Positions 10,395-19,278 of a stretch of DNA of 64,000 nucleotides are shown one piece after another. Position 1 is the first letter of the stretch, and every line of letters begins with the position of its first letter. The DNA lies in assembly GCA_947471745.1 (NCBI GenBank), contig CANJKZ010000922.1, forward strand, positions 1,577,001-1,641,000, given 5' to 3'. This DNA is from Closterium sp. Naga37s-1. Taxonomy: Eukaryota > Streptophyta > Zygnematophyceae > Desmidiales > Closteriaceae. The notes under the pieces were generated by a model. The model had not been told where the DNA came from, made no database searches, and worked only from the letters and a program-made list of their open reading frames with translations. The position numbers and the translations under genes were made by a program.

Positions 10395-10771
10395 GGCCGT
10401 CAGGGTGCGCAACTGCTTGGAGTGGTCGACGACGACACCACCGGCTATCTGCACAACCGTCGAGAGTATGTCAACCGTGTCGTGTCGACGACGACGCCGT
10501 GCAAGCTGCTGAAGAGCCTCTGCGGATTGAAGCAGTTGCCGCTGCCGCTGGGCGCTGGCTGGAAGAAGAGCCAGGTTGACGAGGCGCCCTACTTCAAGGT
10601 CGGCGATGACAGAGAGACCTGCTGGATGCTGGTCTACGTCGACGACCTGCTCGCCGCCAGCAACAGCACTGCGATGCTGAAGGAGGTGAAGGAGTTGCCG
10701 GAGGCCGCCTTCAAGCTGCGTGAGATCTTGCCGGTGATGAAGTACCTTGGGCTAGAGATCGTGCGCGACAC
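10395..10771 (+). pseudogene. Copia B RT remnant, copy 1
   Basis: The frame 10374-11369 begins with a fragment of copia RT: LLKSLCGLKQ, a shortened region, LVYVDDLLAA (catalytic Asp pair, about 10630-10660) and MKYLGLEIVRD. The N-terminal half of RT, with the first catalytic Asp, is deleted. At about 10771 the frame passes without a stop into the gag of copia A3, creating an artificial fusion open frame. Confidence 0.8.
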
Positions 10772-11369
10772 CCTCGAGCAGCATCTCCTCGCAGCTGAGA
10801 CTAGTGCAGTTGCTGTAGGTGCTGCTCGTGGCACTCCGCGCTCACCCTTCTTTGAGGGGTGCTCCCCCTCCCCCCTTTCCTCCTCCTTCGCCTCTGCTGC
10901 TGCTGCAGACGTCTCTGTTCCTGAGGACGTTGGTGCTGCTTCGACTAGTGCGAAGCGCCGCAACAGCAAGGGCAAGGGTGGCCGGGGTAGTGGAGGAGGC
11001 AGCGGTGGTGGTGGAGGTGGCAGTGGGAGCGGTTGTGGGAGCAGCGGTAGAGGAGGTGGAGGCGGTGGAGCTGGTGGCGGCGGTGGGACAGGTGGCGGCG
11101 GTGGAGGCTCTGGTGGCGGCGGTGGAGGCAGCGGAGGGAGTGGCGGCAGTGGAGGCGGTGGGACCAGTGGTGGTCGGTCAAGACCTCAGCGTGGAGGCCG
11201 TGGTGGTGGTCGGGGCCAGCAGCAGCTGCGTCGGAGCGAGACCCAGACGCCCCAGCAACTCCGTGAGTGGTTGGCTCAGCGTGGGGCGGGTGAGGGTAGT
11301 GAGATCTGCCCGTATGTCATTCGCACGGGTGCCCGTGCGGGCCGGACATGCGGGAGGTTTCACACTTAG
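10772..11369 (+). pseudogene. A3 gag C-terminal half
   Basis: The frame carries the end of the gag N-terminal domain (TPRSPFFEGCSPSP), a Gly/Ser-rich tract (about 10975-11200), PQQLREWLAQ, and a zinc finger in which Cys-X13-Cys-X3-His is intact (CPYVIRTG to CGRFH). TAG at 11367-11369 replaces a CAG Gln codon just after that His, before the last Cys. Gag would package element RNA. This copy is truncated at both ends. Confidence 0.82.
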
Positions 11370-11447
11370 CGCCGCTGCTTTGCCCGCCTTGACGACGCCT
11401 GGCGTGCTGAGTTTGGTGATGACGTCGAGCGCCCTCGCTGGGCGCAG

Positions 11448-12403
11448 TTGCTTCAGTCAGGAGTAGCTATCTTTGACCTCGACTTTGATGTTACTATCTC
11501 TGCCACGTATGCTTTGTCTTTTAGTGCTAAGGGTGACTGTTACCGGTGTGTGCCACCGGACCCAGGTATAGCGGCTGCTGCTCTAGGTGCTAGTGCGTCT
11601 GGTCCTCCCCCTGGTACTGCGCCTGCTGAGGCCTTGCACACCTTCACGTTGGACTCCGGTGCCTCGCGCTGTTTCTTTCATGACAGCACCACTCTCACTC
11701 CTCTCCCTGCACCTGTCACGGTCAGACTGGCTGACCCCTCTGGGGGCCCGGTCGTTGCCCGTTCCTCCACTGTCCTCCCGTGTCCGGCGGTTCCGTTCGG
11801 CTCACTGTCAGGTCTTCACCTCCCCTCGTTCTCTACGAACTTGGTGAGTACCGCTGCCCTTCAGGATGCGATGGTCACTACCACCACTCCTGGGGGTCAG
11901 CGTGTGTCGATCTGCATGTGCACACGGACGGGGCGTCACCTAGCTACGTTCACTCGTCGGCCAGGGTCGAGTCTGTACACGCTGGCTACCGAGCCTCCTC
12001 AGGTTGCTGCGTTTGCTCAGGTGTCCGCGTCAGGTCAGGTAGCCGCCTCTTGCTTGTGTCGCCTCCTGTCGCACCAGACTCTTCTTTGGCACCACCGCCT
12101 GGGTCACCCCTCCTTGCCACGCCTTAGGGCATGAACTCCCGTCTCCTTGTCTCCCAAGGTCTCTGCCTCCCTTACCACCCTCGCCTGCCCCGCCTTGTCT
12201 TCCTTGCGTCGAGGGACGGCAGCGCGCCGCCCCTCACTCCTCCTCGTTCCCCGAGACGACTGCTCCCCTGCAGACCCTCCACATGGACGTGTGGGGCCCA
12301 GCCCGCGTCTGTGGACAGGGCCGTGAGCGCTACTTTTTGCTGGTAGTTGACGACTACACGCGGTACACCACAGTCTTCCCATTGCGCAGCAAGGGTGAGA
12401 TCC
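11448..12403 (+). pseudogene. A3 protease and integrase start (broken)
   Basis: After the gag stop the same polyprotein continues: FDLDFDVTISATYAL, the protease site TLDSGASRCFF (about 11655, catalytic Asp intact), RPGSSLYTLATE, and the GAG-pre-integrase finger HHRLGHPSLPRLR. A one-base deletion near 12126 shifts the frame so that it ends at TGA 12132-12134. The integrase core start (HMDVWGPARV) is still readable to 12403 in the other phase. Element C then interrupts it. Confidence 0.82.
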
Positions 12404-12535
12404 TGTCAAACTTATATATGCTTTAGTCTGTTTAGGCTGTAGTGGGGTAGTCCTTAGAGGGTACAACACTTCTGTGTTGTCTACTTGTACCCCACCTGTT
12501 TCCTAGTTCATCATTCATTCCTCGTGATTCCCTGT
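12404..12535 (+). repeat. 5' LTR of element C
   Basis: This 132-bp LTR begins TGTCAAACTTATATATGC and contains the GTAGTGGGGTAG block common to LTRs here. Compared with the 3' LTR it differs at five internal positions. Its last bases read CCTGT instead of TGACA, and the adjoining primer-binding site is destroyed (only AGAGCAGG of the expected run remains). TATATAT near the start may be a promoter element. Confidence 0.9.
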
Positions 12536-12546
12536 CCCTAGAGCAG

Positions 12547-12561
12547 GTTCCCTAGTGGAAC
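12547..12561 (+). promoter_or_regulatory. Post-PBS hairpin of element C
   Basis: GTTCC (12547-12551) and GGAAC (12557-12561) form a 5-bp stem with loop CTAGT, a few bases after the primer-binding-site position. Equivalent hairpins occur in elements E, F, H and K, with the stem sequence changed but pairing kept in K. Confidence 0.5.
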
Positions 12562-12639
12562 TGTTTTTAGGGCCCACCACTAAAATTATTCTTTTTTTTT
12601 CCTTACCTACCCAACGCGTGCGTCGCGCCTGCCCTTCGA

Positions 12640-13455
12640 GGCCCTTCGCGGCACGTAGCGGCCCCTTCACGGCCCGTAGCGGCCCCTTTGCGGCCCGTAG
12701 CGGCCCCTTTGCGGCCCGTAGTGGCCCCTTCGCGTCCCGTAGCGGCCCCTTCGCGGCCCGTAGCGGCCACTTCAAGTCCCGTAGCGGCCCCTTCGCGTCC
12801 CGTAGCGGCCCCTTCGCGGCCCGTAGCGGCCCCCCGCTGCCGCCCGTACCTGGCCCGTCGCTGGCCCACTGCCGCCCGTCGCCGGCCCGTTGCCGCCCTT
12901 TGCCGGCCAGTTGCCGCCCTTTGCCGGCCGTCGCCCGCCGCTGGACCGCCGCCAGTCGCTGACCAGCAGCCCGTCGCCGACCTGCCGCCCGTCCCTGACC
13001 AGCCGCCCGTCGCCGACCCGCCGCCCGTCCCTGACCAGCCACCCGTCCCTGACCAGCCGCCCGTCGCCGATCTGCCGCCCGTCCCTGACCAGCTGCCCGT
13101 CGCCGCCCTGCCGCCCGTCCCTGACCAGCCGCCCGTCGCCGACCTGCCGCCCGTCCCTGACCAGCCGCCAGTTGCTGACCTGCCGCCCGTCGCTGACCCG
13201 CCGCCCATCGGCCTGGCCCTGCCCTGCTGCCGCCCAAACAGCGGCCCTCCCTGCAACCTCCCCTGGTAAGCACTTGCACTTCCCCCCCCCTCCCCCTCCC
13301 TGCTGCGCTGCGCCGCTGGGAGCCGAGCCGCGCCGCCAGTAGCCGAGCCGCGCAGCCCGGCCGAGCCGCGCCGCCCAGCCGAGCCGTGCCGCCCAGCCGA
13401 GCCGCGCCACTCAGCCGAGCCGCGCTGCCCCCACCGAGCCGCACTGCCCTGCCGA
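12640..13455 (+). repeat. Minisatellite leader of element C
   Basis: Three successive arrays lie between the LTR and gag. At about 12640-12832 is a 21-bp unit containing GGCCCGTAGCGGCCCCTTCG. At about 12955-13215 is a 36-bp unit alternating CGTCCCTGACCAG and CGTCGCCGAC blocks. At about 13318-13455 are short units around GCCGAGCCGCGC. A CTGCTACTGCTGC-rich stretch then leads to the gag ATG. Element E has the same 36-bp array in its leader. Long open frames on both strands here are by-products. Confidence 0.87.
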
Positions 13456-13551
13456 GCAGCACTGCTGCTACTGCTTCGACTGCTACTACTACTTCTACTG
13501 CTGCTACTGCTGCTACCACTGCTTTGCACTGCTGCTGCTCCTACTGCTGCT

Positions 13552-16500
13552 ATGGCTAGTCCTACCGTTCTCACCTTTGATGCTGAGGGACGTGCAGTTG
13601 GCTTTGACGTGTGGGTTGACGATCTACAGCTGTTTCTTCAGTGTGATTCTAGGGATGGGGTATCTCTTTTCGATCACACGTCCGGTGTTTCCACTGCTCC
13701 TGCTGCCACTGCTGACAGTACTGTTCGCTCTCAGTGGACCACTCGTCTTGCTGTTCGTAGTCACCTGCCGCCTGCTGAGCGTGCACACTTTGGCCAGTAC
13801 AAGACTGCTCAGTCTTTGTACGATGCTGTAGTTGCACGCCACTCCTCCCCTTCCACTGCTGCACTCAGCCGCCTCATGCTGCCATACATTTTCCCTGACC
13901 TTGCCGCCTTTGCCACAGTCGCTGACCTAGTTGCTCACCTTCGCATTAGTAACGCCCGCTACCGTGCTGCCCTTCCCACTGAGTTCTGTGCCAAGAACCC
14001 CCCCCCCATCTACATCACCCTTTACTACCTAGTCACCCGCCTCCCTGACTCACTTTCCTCAGTCAGGGATCACTTCCTCTCCCTTTGCCCCACCGAGCTG
14101 ACTGTCGACCTGCTAGAGGAGCGCCTTACTGCAGCTGAGAAGAGTATCTTAGCTGTAGGTGCTTCTCGCGGCGACCGTCGCACCCCTTTCTTTGAGGGGT
14201 GTTCCCCTGTCCCCCTTCTCCCCTCTGTTGCTTCTGCTGCTGCTGTCGACCTCGTTGGCACTGAGGAGGTCGGGGCTGCGTCTGCTCCGAGTGGGAGGCG
14301 CCGCACCAGCAAGGGCAAGGCGAGCAGAGGTGGTGGAGGGGGCGGCGGGGGGGGTGGTGGAGGAGGAGGAGGGGGTGGCGGTGGAGGTGGGGGTGGCACC
14401 GGGAGTGGGGGCTTCAGTGGCGGCAGTGGAGGTGGTGGAGGCAGCGGCGGAGGTGGTGGAGGCAGCGGCGGAGGTGGTGGAGGCAGCGGCAGCGGTGGTG
14501 GAGGTGGCGGCGGCGGTGGGGCTGGTCGAGGTGGAGCCGCGCAGCGTGGAGGTGCTGGTGGTAGCCAGCGTCAGCAGCAGCCGCGCTCCCATGAGAACCC
14601 GTCGGCCCAGCAGCTTCGTGAGTGGTACGCTGGGCGTGGGAGGTCTGGGGGTGCTGGTCCCTGCACTTACGTTCTTCGCTCCGTCCCTCGTAGTGGGGAG
14701 GTGTGTGGGCTCCCGCACACTATGCAGCGCTGCTTCGGTCACTTGACTGACGCTTCGCGTGCCCAGTTTCCTGACGCCGTTGAGCTCCCTCGCTGGCATG
14801 ATCTGCTTCTGCAGAATGTGCCTATCTTTGATGCTATCCTTGCTGCCATGTATGCTTTTGCTGATAGTGCTGAGGGTGACTGTTACCTGAGTGTCCCGCC
14901 CGACCCGGGCACTGCGGCTGCTGCTGTAGGTGCTAGTGCGTCTGCTGCTCCAGGTGCTGGTGCGTCTGCTGCTCCAGGTGCTGGTGCGTTTGCCCTCTCT
15001 GGTACTGCACCTACTGAGTCCTTGCACACTTTCACACCTGACTCTGGTGCTTCGCGCTCTTTCTTTAGAGACAGCACCACGCTCACGCCGCTCCGTCGGC
15101 CTATTGCGGTCTCCCTTGCTGACCCCTCCGGGGGCCCAGTCCTTGCACACTCCTCCACGGTTCTATCGTGTCCTGCGGCCCCGTCGGGCTTGCTGTCGGG
15201 ACTCCACCTCCCCTCGTTCTCTACGAAATTGGTGAGTGGAGCTGACCTCCAGTTCACCCCTGGAGGTCAGCGTGTGACCCACTGCACTTGCTCTCGGACG
15301 GGCCGCCACCTGGCCACGTTCACCAGTCGGCCAGGGTCGAGTCTGTACACACTGACTACTGCGCCTCCTCCGGTCTCTGCGTCTGGTCAGGTAGCTGCGT
15401 CTAGTCAGGTGTTTGCTGCCGCGTCCCGGTCTAGTCCTGCGTCTGCCCCCTGCTCGTGCCGTCCTCTGTCGCACGAGACTCTCCTTTGGCACCACCGCCT
15501 TGGTCACCCCTCCCTGCCTCGTCTTCGAGGTATGGCCTCCCGTGCCCTTGTCTCGGGTCTACCCAGGTCCCTCCCTCCCCTTCCTCCAGGGCCTGCCCCC
15601 ACCTGTGTTCCTTGTGTCGAGGGCAGGCAGCGCGCCGCTCCTCACTCCTCCTCGTTCCCTCCGACTGAGGCTTCTCTGCAGACTCTTCACATGGACGTGT
15701 GGGGCCCAGCCCGCGTCCGTGGACAGGGTCACGAGCGTTACTTCCTGCTGGTCGTTGACGACTACTCGCGTTACACCACAGTCTTCCCCTTGCGCAGCAA
15801 GGGTGTAGTCCCTGAGGTGTTGATCGACTGGAACCGCAGTGCTCGTCGCCAGCTCAGTGAGAGTTTCAGTTCAGACCTTCCTGTTCTGCGTCTGCACTCG
15901 GACAGAGGTGGGGAGTTTTCCTCCGACCTCATGAGGGCCTTCTGTCGTTCGGAGGGCATCCGCCAGACGTTCACGCTTCCGGCCTCTCCGCAGCAAAATT
16001 GGATTGCTGAGCGCCGCATTGGCATGGTCATGGACGTCGCTCGTACGTCCATGATCCATGCGGCTGCTCCCCATTTTCTGTGGCCGTTCGCGGTTCAGTA
16101 CGCTGCGCATCAGATCAACCTTCAGCCTCGTGTCTCCTTGCCGGAGACCACACCTACTCTGCGGTGGACGGGGAAGGTTGGCGATGCGTCCGCGTTCCGT
16201 GTCTGGGGATCTCGAGCTTTTGTCCGCGATACTACAGCGGACAAACTGTCCTCCCGTGCCGTTCCCTGTGTCTTCCTTGGCTTCCCTCCTAACGCACCCG
16301 GGTGGCAGTTCTACCACCCCACCTCGCGTCGTGTTCTGTCCTCTCAGGACGTCACGTTTGACGAGTCGGTGTCGTACTACCGTCTCTTTCCCTACTGCAC
16401 TGCCTCTCCCCCCCCCCCGCCGCTCTTCCTTGCCCCAGGTACTCCCCCAGTAGACCCCCTCCCCCCCCAGGGTCCTGCCCCCTCACGTGTGTCCCAGGTA

Positions 16501-18459
16501 GACCCTGCCGAGCCGGTCGAGGTAGCTGTCGACTCAGGTGCTGAGTCTGGGGGTGCTGAGCCTGCGGGTGCGGGGACTGGGGGTGCTGAGTCTGGGAGTG
16601 CTGAGTCTGGGCGTGCTGAGCCTGGGGGTGCTGAGCTTGGGCGTGTGGAGCCTGAGGGTACTGTGTCTGGAGGTGCTGAGCCTGTGCATGCTGCGTCTGG
16701 AGGTGCTCTCGGTGTCCCGCCGTGGCGGGAGCCTCTCTCTCCACAGCAGCTTCGTGAGTGGTACTCTCGGCGCTGTCGGGGTGCTGCTGGAGCTGCTGGA
16801 GGTATTACTGGGGCTTCTGGAGGTGCTGCTGGTGCTGGTGCTGGTGCTAGAGGTGCTGCTGGAGCTTCTGGAGGTGCTGCTGCTGCTGGAGCTGCTGGAG
16901 GTGCTGGAGGTGCTGCTGTGACTGGAGACCCTGGGGCTGAGGGTACCGGTTCTGTCTCTGCTGTTTCTGGAGGCGCTGCGCGGCCGCGGCCGTACCTCGT
17001 TCCACTTCTTCAGCAGGTTCTTAGCTCCCCGCCTTCTCCTGGTCCTCCTCCTTTCCTGAGTCCGCCGCCTGTCCAGTCCCAGTCGCAGTTGCAGCCGGCC
17101 TCTCCACTGCCCGGTCCTTACTCTGGACCGACTGGCGGTCTTACGGAGCGTCGTGAGCCTGAGTCTCGTCCTGTGTCGCCTGCGTCTCGTTTTGCGTCGC
17201 CTGTCCGTGCTGTTCGCGCTGGTCGTGTTTCGCGTCCGCGTCTCCGTCCTGTCCCGGGCACTCACTCTATGACTCTGCGTCCTTCTTCTGCTCCACAGCG
17301 TGTTCCTCTTCCGTCTCCTCCTGCGTCCTCTCTTCCTGACGGTCCGGACCCGGAGTCTGACTCCCTTCGTGCTGCTAGTCCTGCTGTCCCGCGATTTCTG
17401 GCCACTGCTGTCACTGACCCTCTACTTGAGTCCTCTGCAGCGTCTGCTCTTGTTGCTGAGCTTGTTGACTTTGCTGCAGCCTGTCGCCTAGACTACGCCA
17501 CTGCTCTTGTTGCTGCGTCGGCGTCTGTGTCTGTCTGTCCTCCGTCCGTCGGGGGTGAGTGTGCTCTTGGCACGGACGTTCTTGAGGACAGACAGGAGGA
17601 GTTTGAGTGCTTTGCTGCTTCTGTACCCCATCTCGTGTCCATGCTGCTGGCCCCTGAGGGAGACCCGGATGCACTAGACATCCCGACCCCGCGCTCTTAC
17701 GCAGAGGCGATAGAGGGTCCCTACTCCTCTCAGTGGCAGGCAGCCATGGACGCACAGATGGCTTCCTGGAAGTCCACAGGCACCTACGTAGACGAGGTTC
17801 CCCCACCTTGGGCGAACATCATCAGTGGCATGTGGATCTTCAGGGTGAAGCGGCCGCCGGGTTCTCCGCCTGCCTTCAAGGCACGTTACGTTGCACGTGG
17901 CTTCAGTCAGCGACAGGGAGTTGACTTCTTTCAGACCTTCTCCCCTACCTTGAAGATTACCACTCTTCGGGTACTGCTGCACGTTGCTGCTCAGCGTGAC
18001 TACGAGCTCCACTCGCTTGACTTCAGCACAGCCTTCCTACAGGGCAGCCTGCACGAGGAGATCTGGCTGCGCCGCCCACCTGGCTTCACTGGGTCGTTTC
18101 CTGCTGGTACCCAGTGGAGCCTCCGGCGGCCAGTCTACGGTCTCCGCCAGGCACCCCGTGAGTGGCACGACACGCTCAGGACGACTCTTGCTTCTCTTGG
18201 TTTTGCTTTTTCCACTGCTAACCCTTCTCTGTTTCTACGCACTGACGCTACTCTGCCGCCGTTCTACGTTCTCGTGTACGTAGACGACCTCGTCTTTGCT
18301 ACTGCTGACAGTGAGGCACTCGCCCACGTGAAGTCCGAGCTGCAAAAGAGACACACGTGCACAGACCTGGGTGAGCTGACGAGCTATCTTGGCTTGCGGA
18401 TCACCCGGGACAGAGCACAGCGCACCATTACCTTGACTCAGTCACACATGGTGCAGTAG
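13552..18459 (+). CDS. Gag-Pol polyprotein of element C (ends at premature TAG)
   Basis: This 1635-residue copia polyprotein starts at MASPTVLTFDAEGR, the ATG conserved at 24906, 42292 and 46462. Domains are: gag N-terminus (1-230), Gly-rich tract (about 255-345), zinc finger C-X13-C-X3-H-X4-C (about 375-400), protease DSGAS (Asp about 497), GAG-pre-integrase HHRLGHPS (about 647), integrase D715, D784, E820 (35 residues between the last two), a repetitive linker with PQQLREWY, and RT with YVDDL at about 1576-1580. It lacks the two-residue LD of the FDLDFDA motif. Integrase reads QQNWIAE where sisters read QQNGIAE. TAG at 18457 replaces a CAG just before RNase H. Confidence 0.92.
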   Translation: MASPTVLTFDAEGRAVGFDVWVDDLQLFLQCDSRDGVSLFDHTSGVSTAPAATADSTVRSQWTTRLAVRSHLPPAERAHFGQYKTAQSLYDAVVARHSSPSTAALSRLMLPYIFPDLAAFATVADLVAHLRISNARYRAALPTEFCAKNPPPIYITLYYLVTRLPDSLSSVRDHFLSLCPTELTVDLLEERLTAAEKSILAVGASRGDRRTPFFEGCSPVPLLPSVASAAAVDLVGTEEVGAASAPSGRRRTSKGKASRGGGGGGGGGGGGGGGGGGGGGGGTGSGGFSGGSGGGGGSGGGGGGSGGGGGGSGSGGGGGGGGGAGRGGAAQRGGAGGSQRQQQPRSHENPSAQQLREWYAGRGRSGGAGPCTYVLRSVPRSGEVCGLPHTMQRCFGHLTDASRAQFPDAVELPRWHDLLLQNVPIFDAILAAMYAFADSAEGDCYLSVPPDPGTAAAAVGASASAAPGAGASAAPGAGAFALSGTAPTESLHTFTPDSGASRSFFRDSTTLTPLRRPIAVSLADPSGGPVLAHSSTVLSCPAAPSGLLSGLHLPSFSTKLVSGADLQFTPGGQRVTHCTCSRTGRHLATFTSRPGSSLYTLTTAPPPVSASGQVAASSQVFAAASRSSPASAPCSCRPLSHETLLWHHRLGHPSLPRLRGMASRALVSGLPRSLPPLPPGPAPTCVPCVEGRQRAAPHSSSFPPTEASLQTLHMDVWGPARVRGQGHERYFLLVVDDYSRYTTVFPLRSKGVVPEVLIDWNRSARRQLSESFSSDLPVLRLHSDRGGEFSSDLMRAFCRSEGIRQTFTLPASPQQNWIAERRIGMVMDVARTSMIHAAAPHFLWPFAVQYAAHQINLQPRVSLPETTPTLRWTGKVGDASAFRVWGSRAFVRDTTADKLSSRAVPCVFLGFPPNAPGWQFYHPTSRRVLSSQDVTFDESVSYYRLFPYCTASPPPPPLFLAPGTPPVDPLPPQGPAPSRVSQVDPAEPVEVAVDSGAESGGAEPAGAGTGGAESGSAESGRAEPGGAELGRVEPEGTVSGGAEPVHAASGGALGVPPWREPLSPQQLREWYSRRCRGAAGAAGGITGASGGAAGAGAGARGAAGASGGAAAAGAAGGAGGAAVTGDPGAEGTGSVSAVSGGAARPRPYLVPLLQQVLSSPPSPGPPPFLSPPPVQSQSQLQPASPLPGPYSGPTGGLTERREPESRPVSPASRFASPVRAVRAGRVSRPRLRPVPGTHSMTLRPSSAPQRVPLPSPPASSLPDGPDPESDSLRAASPAVPRFLATAVTDPLLESSAASALVAELVDFAAACRLDYATALVAASASVSVCPPSVGGECALGTDVLEDRQEEFECFAASVPHLVSMLLAPEGDPDALDIPTPRSYAEAIEGPYSSQWQAAMDAQMASWKSTGTYVDEVPPPWANIISGMWIFRVKRPPGSPPAFKARYVARGFSQRQGVDFFQTFSPTLKITTLRVLLHVAAQRDYELHSLDFSTAFLQGSLHEEIWLRRPPGFTGSFPAGTQWSLRRPVYGLRQAPREWHDTLRTTLASLGFAFSTANPSLFLRTDATLPPFYVLVYVDDLVFATADSEALAHVKSELQKRHTCTDLGELTSYLGLRITRDRAQRTITLTQSHMVQ

Positions 18460-18879
18460 GTCCTTCAGCGCTTCGGCTTCACGTACTCCTCGCCACTGTC
18501 CACTCCTCTGCCTACCGGTCACTCGCTCTCAGCTCCACCTTCGGACGAGTCCGTAGAGCCGAGTGGCCAGTATCCAGAGCTTGTGGGCTGCCTCATGTAC
18601 CTGATGACTTTCACACGACCTGACCTCGCATACCCTCTCAGCCTTCTGGCTCGCTACGTGGCTCCCGGCAGGCACCGAAAGGTGCACTGGGATGCTGCGA
18701 AGAGGGTGTTGCGATACTTGTGCAGTACATCGGGCATGGGGCTCGTGCTTGGAGGACGGGCTCGAGTTGTCCTCACTGGTCACGCTGACGCCTCCTGGGT
18801 TGACGACTTGGCTACACAGCGGTTGTCACAGGGTTACACCTTCAGCCTTGTGATCATCACCGTTTCTGTACTGTGTTAG
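18460..18879 (+). pseudogene. RNase H remnant of element C
   Basis: After the TAG the same protein continues as RFGFTYSSP, LMYLMTFTRPDLAYPL, HRKVHWDAAKRVLRYL and LTGHADASWVDDLATQR, the RT-RNase H connection and the first RNase H Asp. Near 18850 it jumps from YTFSL to the sequence that in element D lies 343 bp downstream (GTGATCATCA). The deletion ends fall in a CTTCAG-CTTG repeat. It removes the catalytic Glu (CEAEIYAG) and next Asp (YVDNKAM) and shifts the frame. Confidence 0.85.
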
Positions 18880-19123
18880 GCCTTGTACCTACTGTGCCTC
18901 ACTTGCTTTCTTCTTGACTCTGCTTGTACTGTACTCTTTATACATATACCTGCATGGTTATACTTGCTAGGTTGTGTTCACTGTATTGTTTGCTTTCCTT
19001 TATATAACTCTGCATGTGAACTGGCCTTGTGGCCCTTTGCTTGTGCTCAGACTGCGTGGTGACTTTGTGATCCACCCTGAGCTTGCTTTGCTTTTCTTGA
19101 CTGGTCTTGTAACCCCTTGTTCT

Positions 19124-19144
19124 CCCCCACTTTGCCTATGGGGG
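19124..19144 (+). promoter_or_regulatory. PPT-proximal hairpin of element C
   Basis: CCCCCA (19124-19129) and TGGGGG (19139-19144) can form a 6-bp stem with a 9-nt loop, ending two bases before the 3' LTR. The G-rich arm is where a polypurine tract for plus-strand priming is expected. The arrangement is kept in A3, D, F, H and K. Confidence 0.55.
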
Positions 19145-19146
19145 TG

Positions 19147-19278
19147 TGTCAAACTTATATATGCTATAGTTTGTTTAGGCTGTAGTGGGGTAGTCCTTAG
19201 AGGGTACAGCACTTTTGTGTTGTCTACTTGTACCCTACCTGTTTCCTAGTTCATCATTCATTCCTCGTGATTCTGACA
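19147..19278 (+). repeat. 3' LTR of element C
   Basis: This 132-bp LTR runs from TGTCAAAC to TGACA, followed directly by target duplication GATCC at 19279-19283. It matches the 5' LTR apart from five internal differences and the left copy's damaged end. Confidence 0.93.

Larger units (their letters stand above)
7999..10771 (+). mobile_element. Copia lineage B, copy 1
   Basis: This second copia lineage is clearly distinct in protein sequence from the A/C/D/E/F/G/K superfamily. It begins exactly at a tRNA-complementary sequence (TGG at 7999) embedded in gypsy DNA, with no LTR before it. It runs through gag, a CCHC zinc knuckle, protease, integrase and a shortened RT, and ends at about 10771, where the gag of copia A3 begins. 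Most of RT between integrase and YVDDL is deleted. A near-identical copy lies at 32779-35026. Confidence 0.85.
10772..12403 (+). mobile_element. Copia A3, 5' portion
   Basis: This is the first part of a copia element of the A/G group: gag from about its middle, protease and the start of integrase. Its left end is fused to copia B at about 10771 in the gag sequence that at 62315 reads CTCGAGCAGCATCTCCTCG. It is interrupted at 12403 by element C, whose insertion duplicated GATCC (12399-12403 and 19279-19283). Coding sequence resumes at 19279. The gag N-terminus, leader and 5' LTR are missing. Confidence 0.9.
12404..19278 (+). mobile_element. Copia element C, full length with both LTRs
   Basis: This 6875-bp LTR retrotransposon is inserted in the integrase region of copia A3. 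Both LTRs begin TGTCAAAC; the right one ends TGACA. The 5-bp target duplication GATCC flanks it exactly, and removing the element restores alignment of A3 to sister copies. The LTRs differ at about five sites plus a damaged 3' end on the left LTR, so insertion is not very recent. Coding capacity is almost complete, but there is a TAG near the RT/RNase H border and a 343-bp deletion in RNase H. Confidence 0.95.

Noticed and set aside
12515..13574. Long minus-strand open frames (334 and 323 residues) over the element C leader
   Set aside because: They lie in GC-rich minisatellites where several frames on both strands are open. They have no domain and are antisense to the element.
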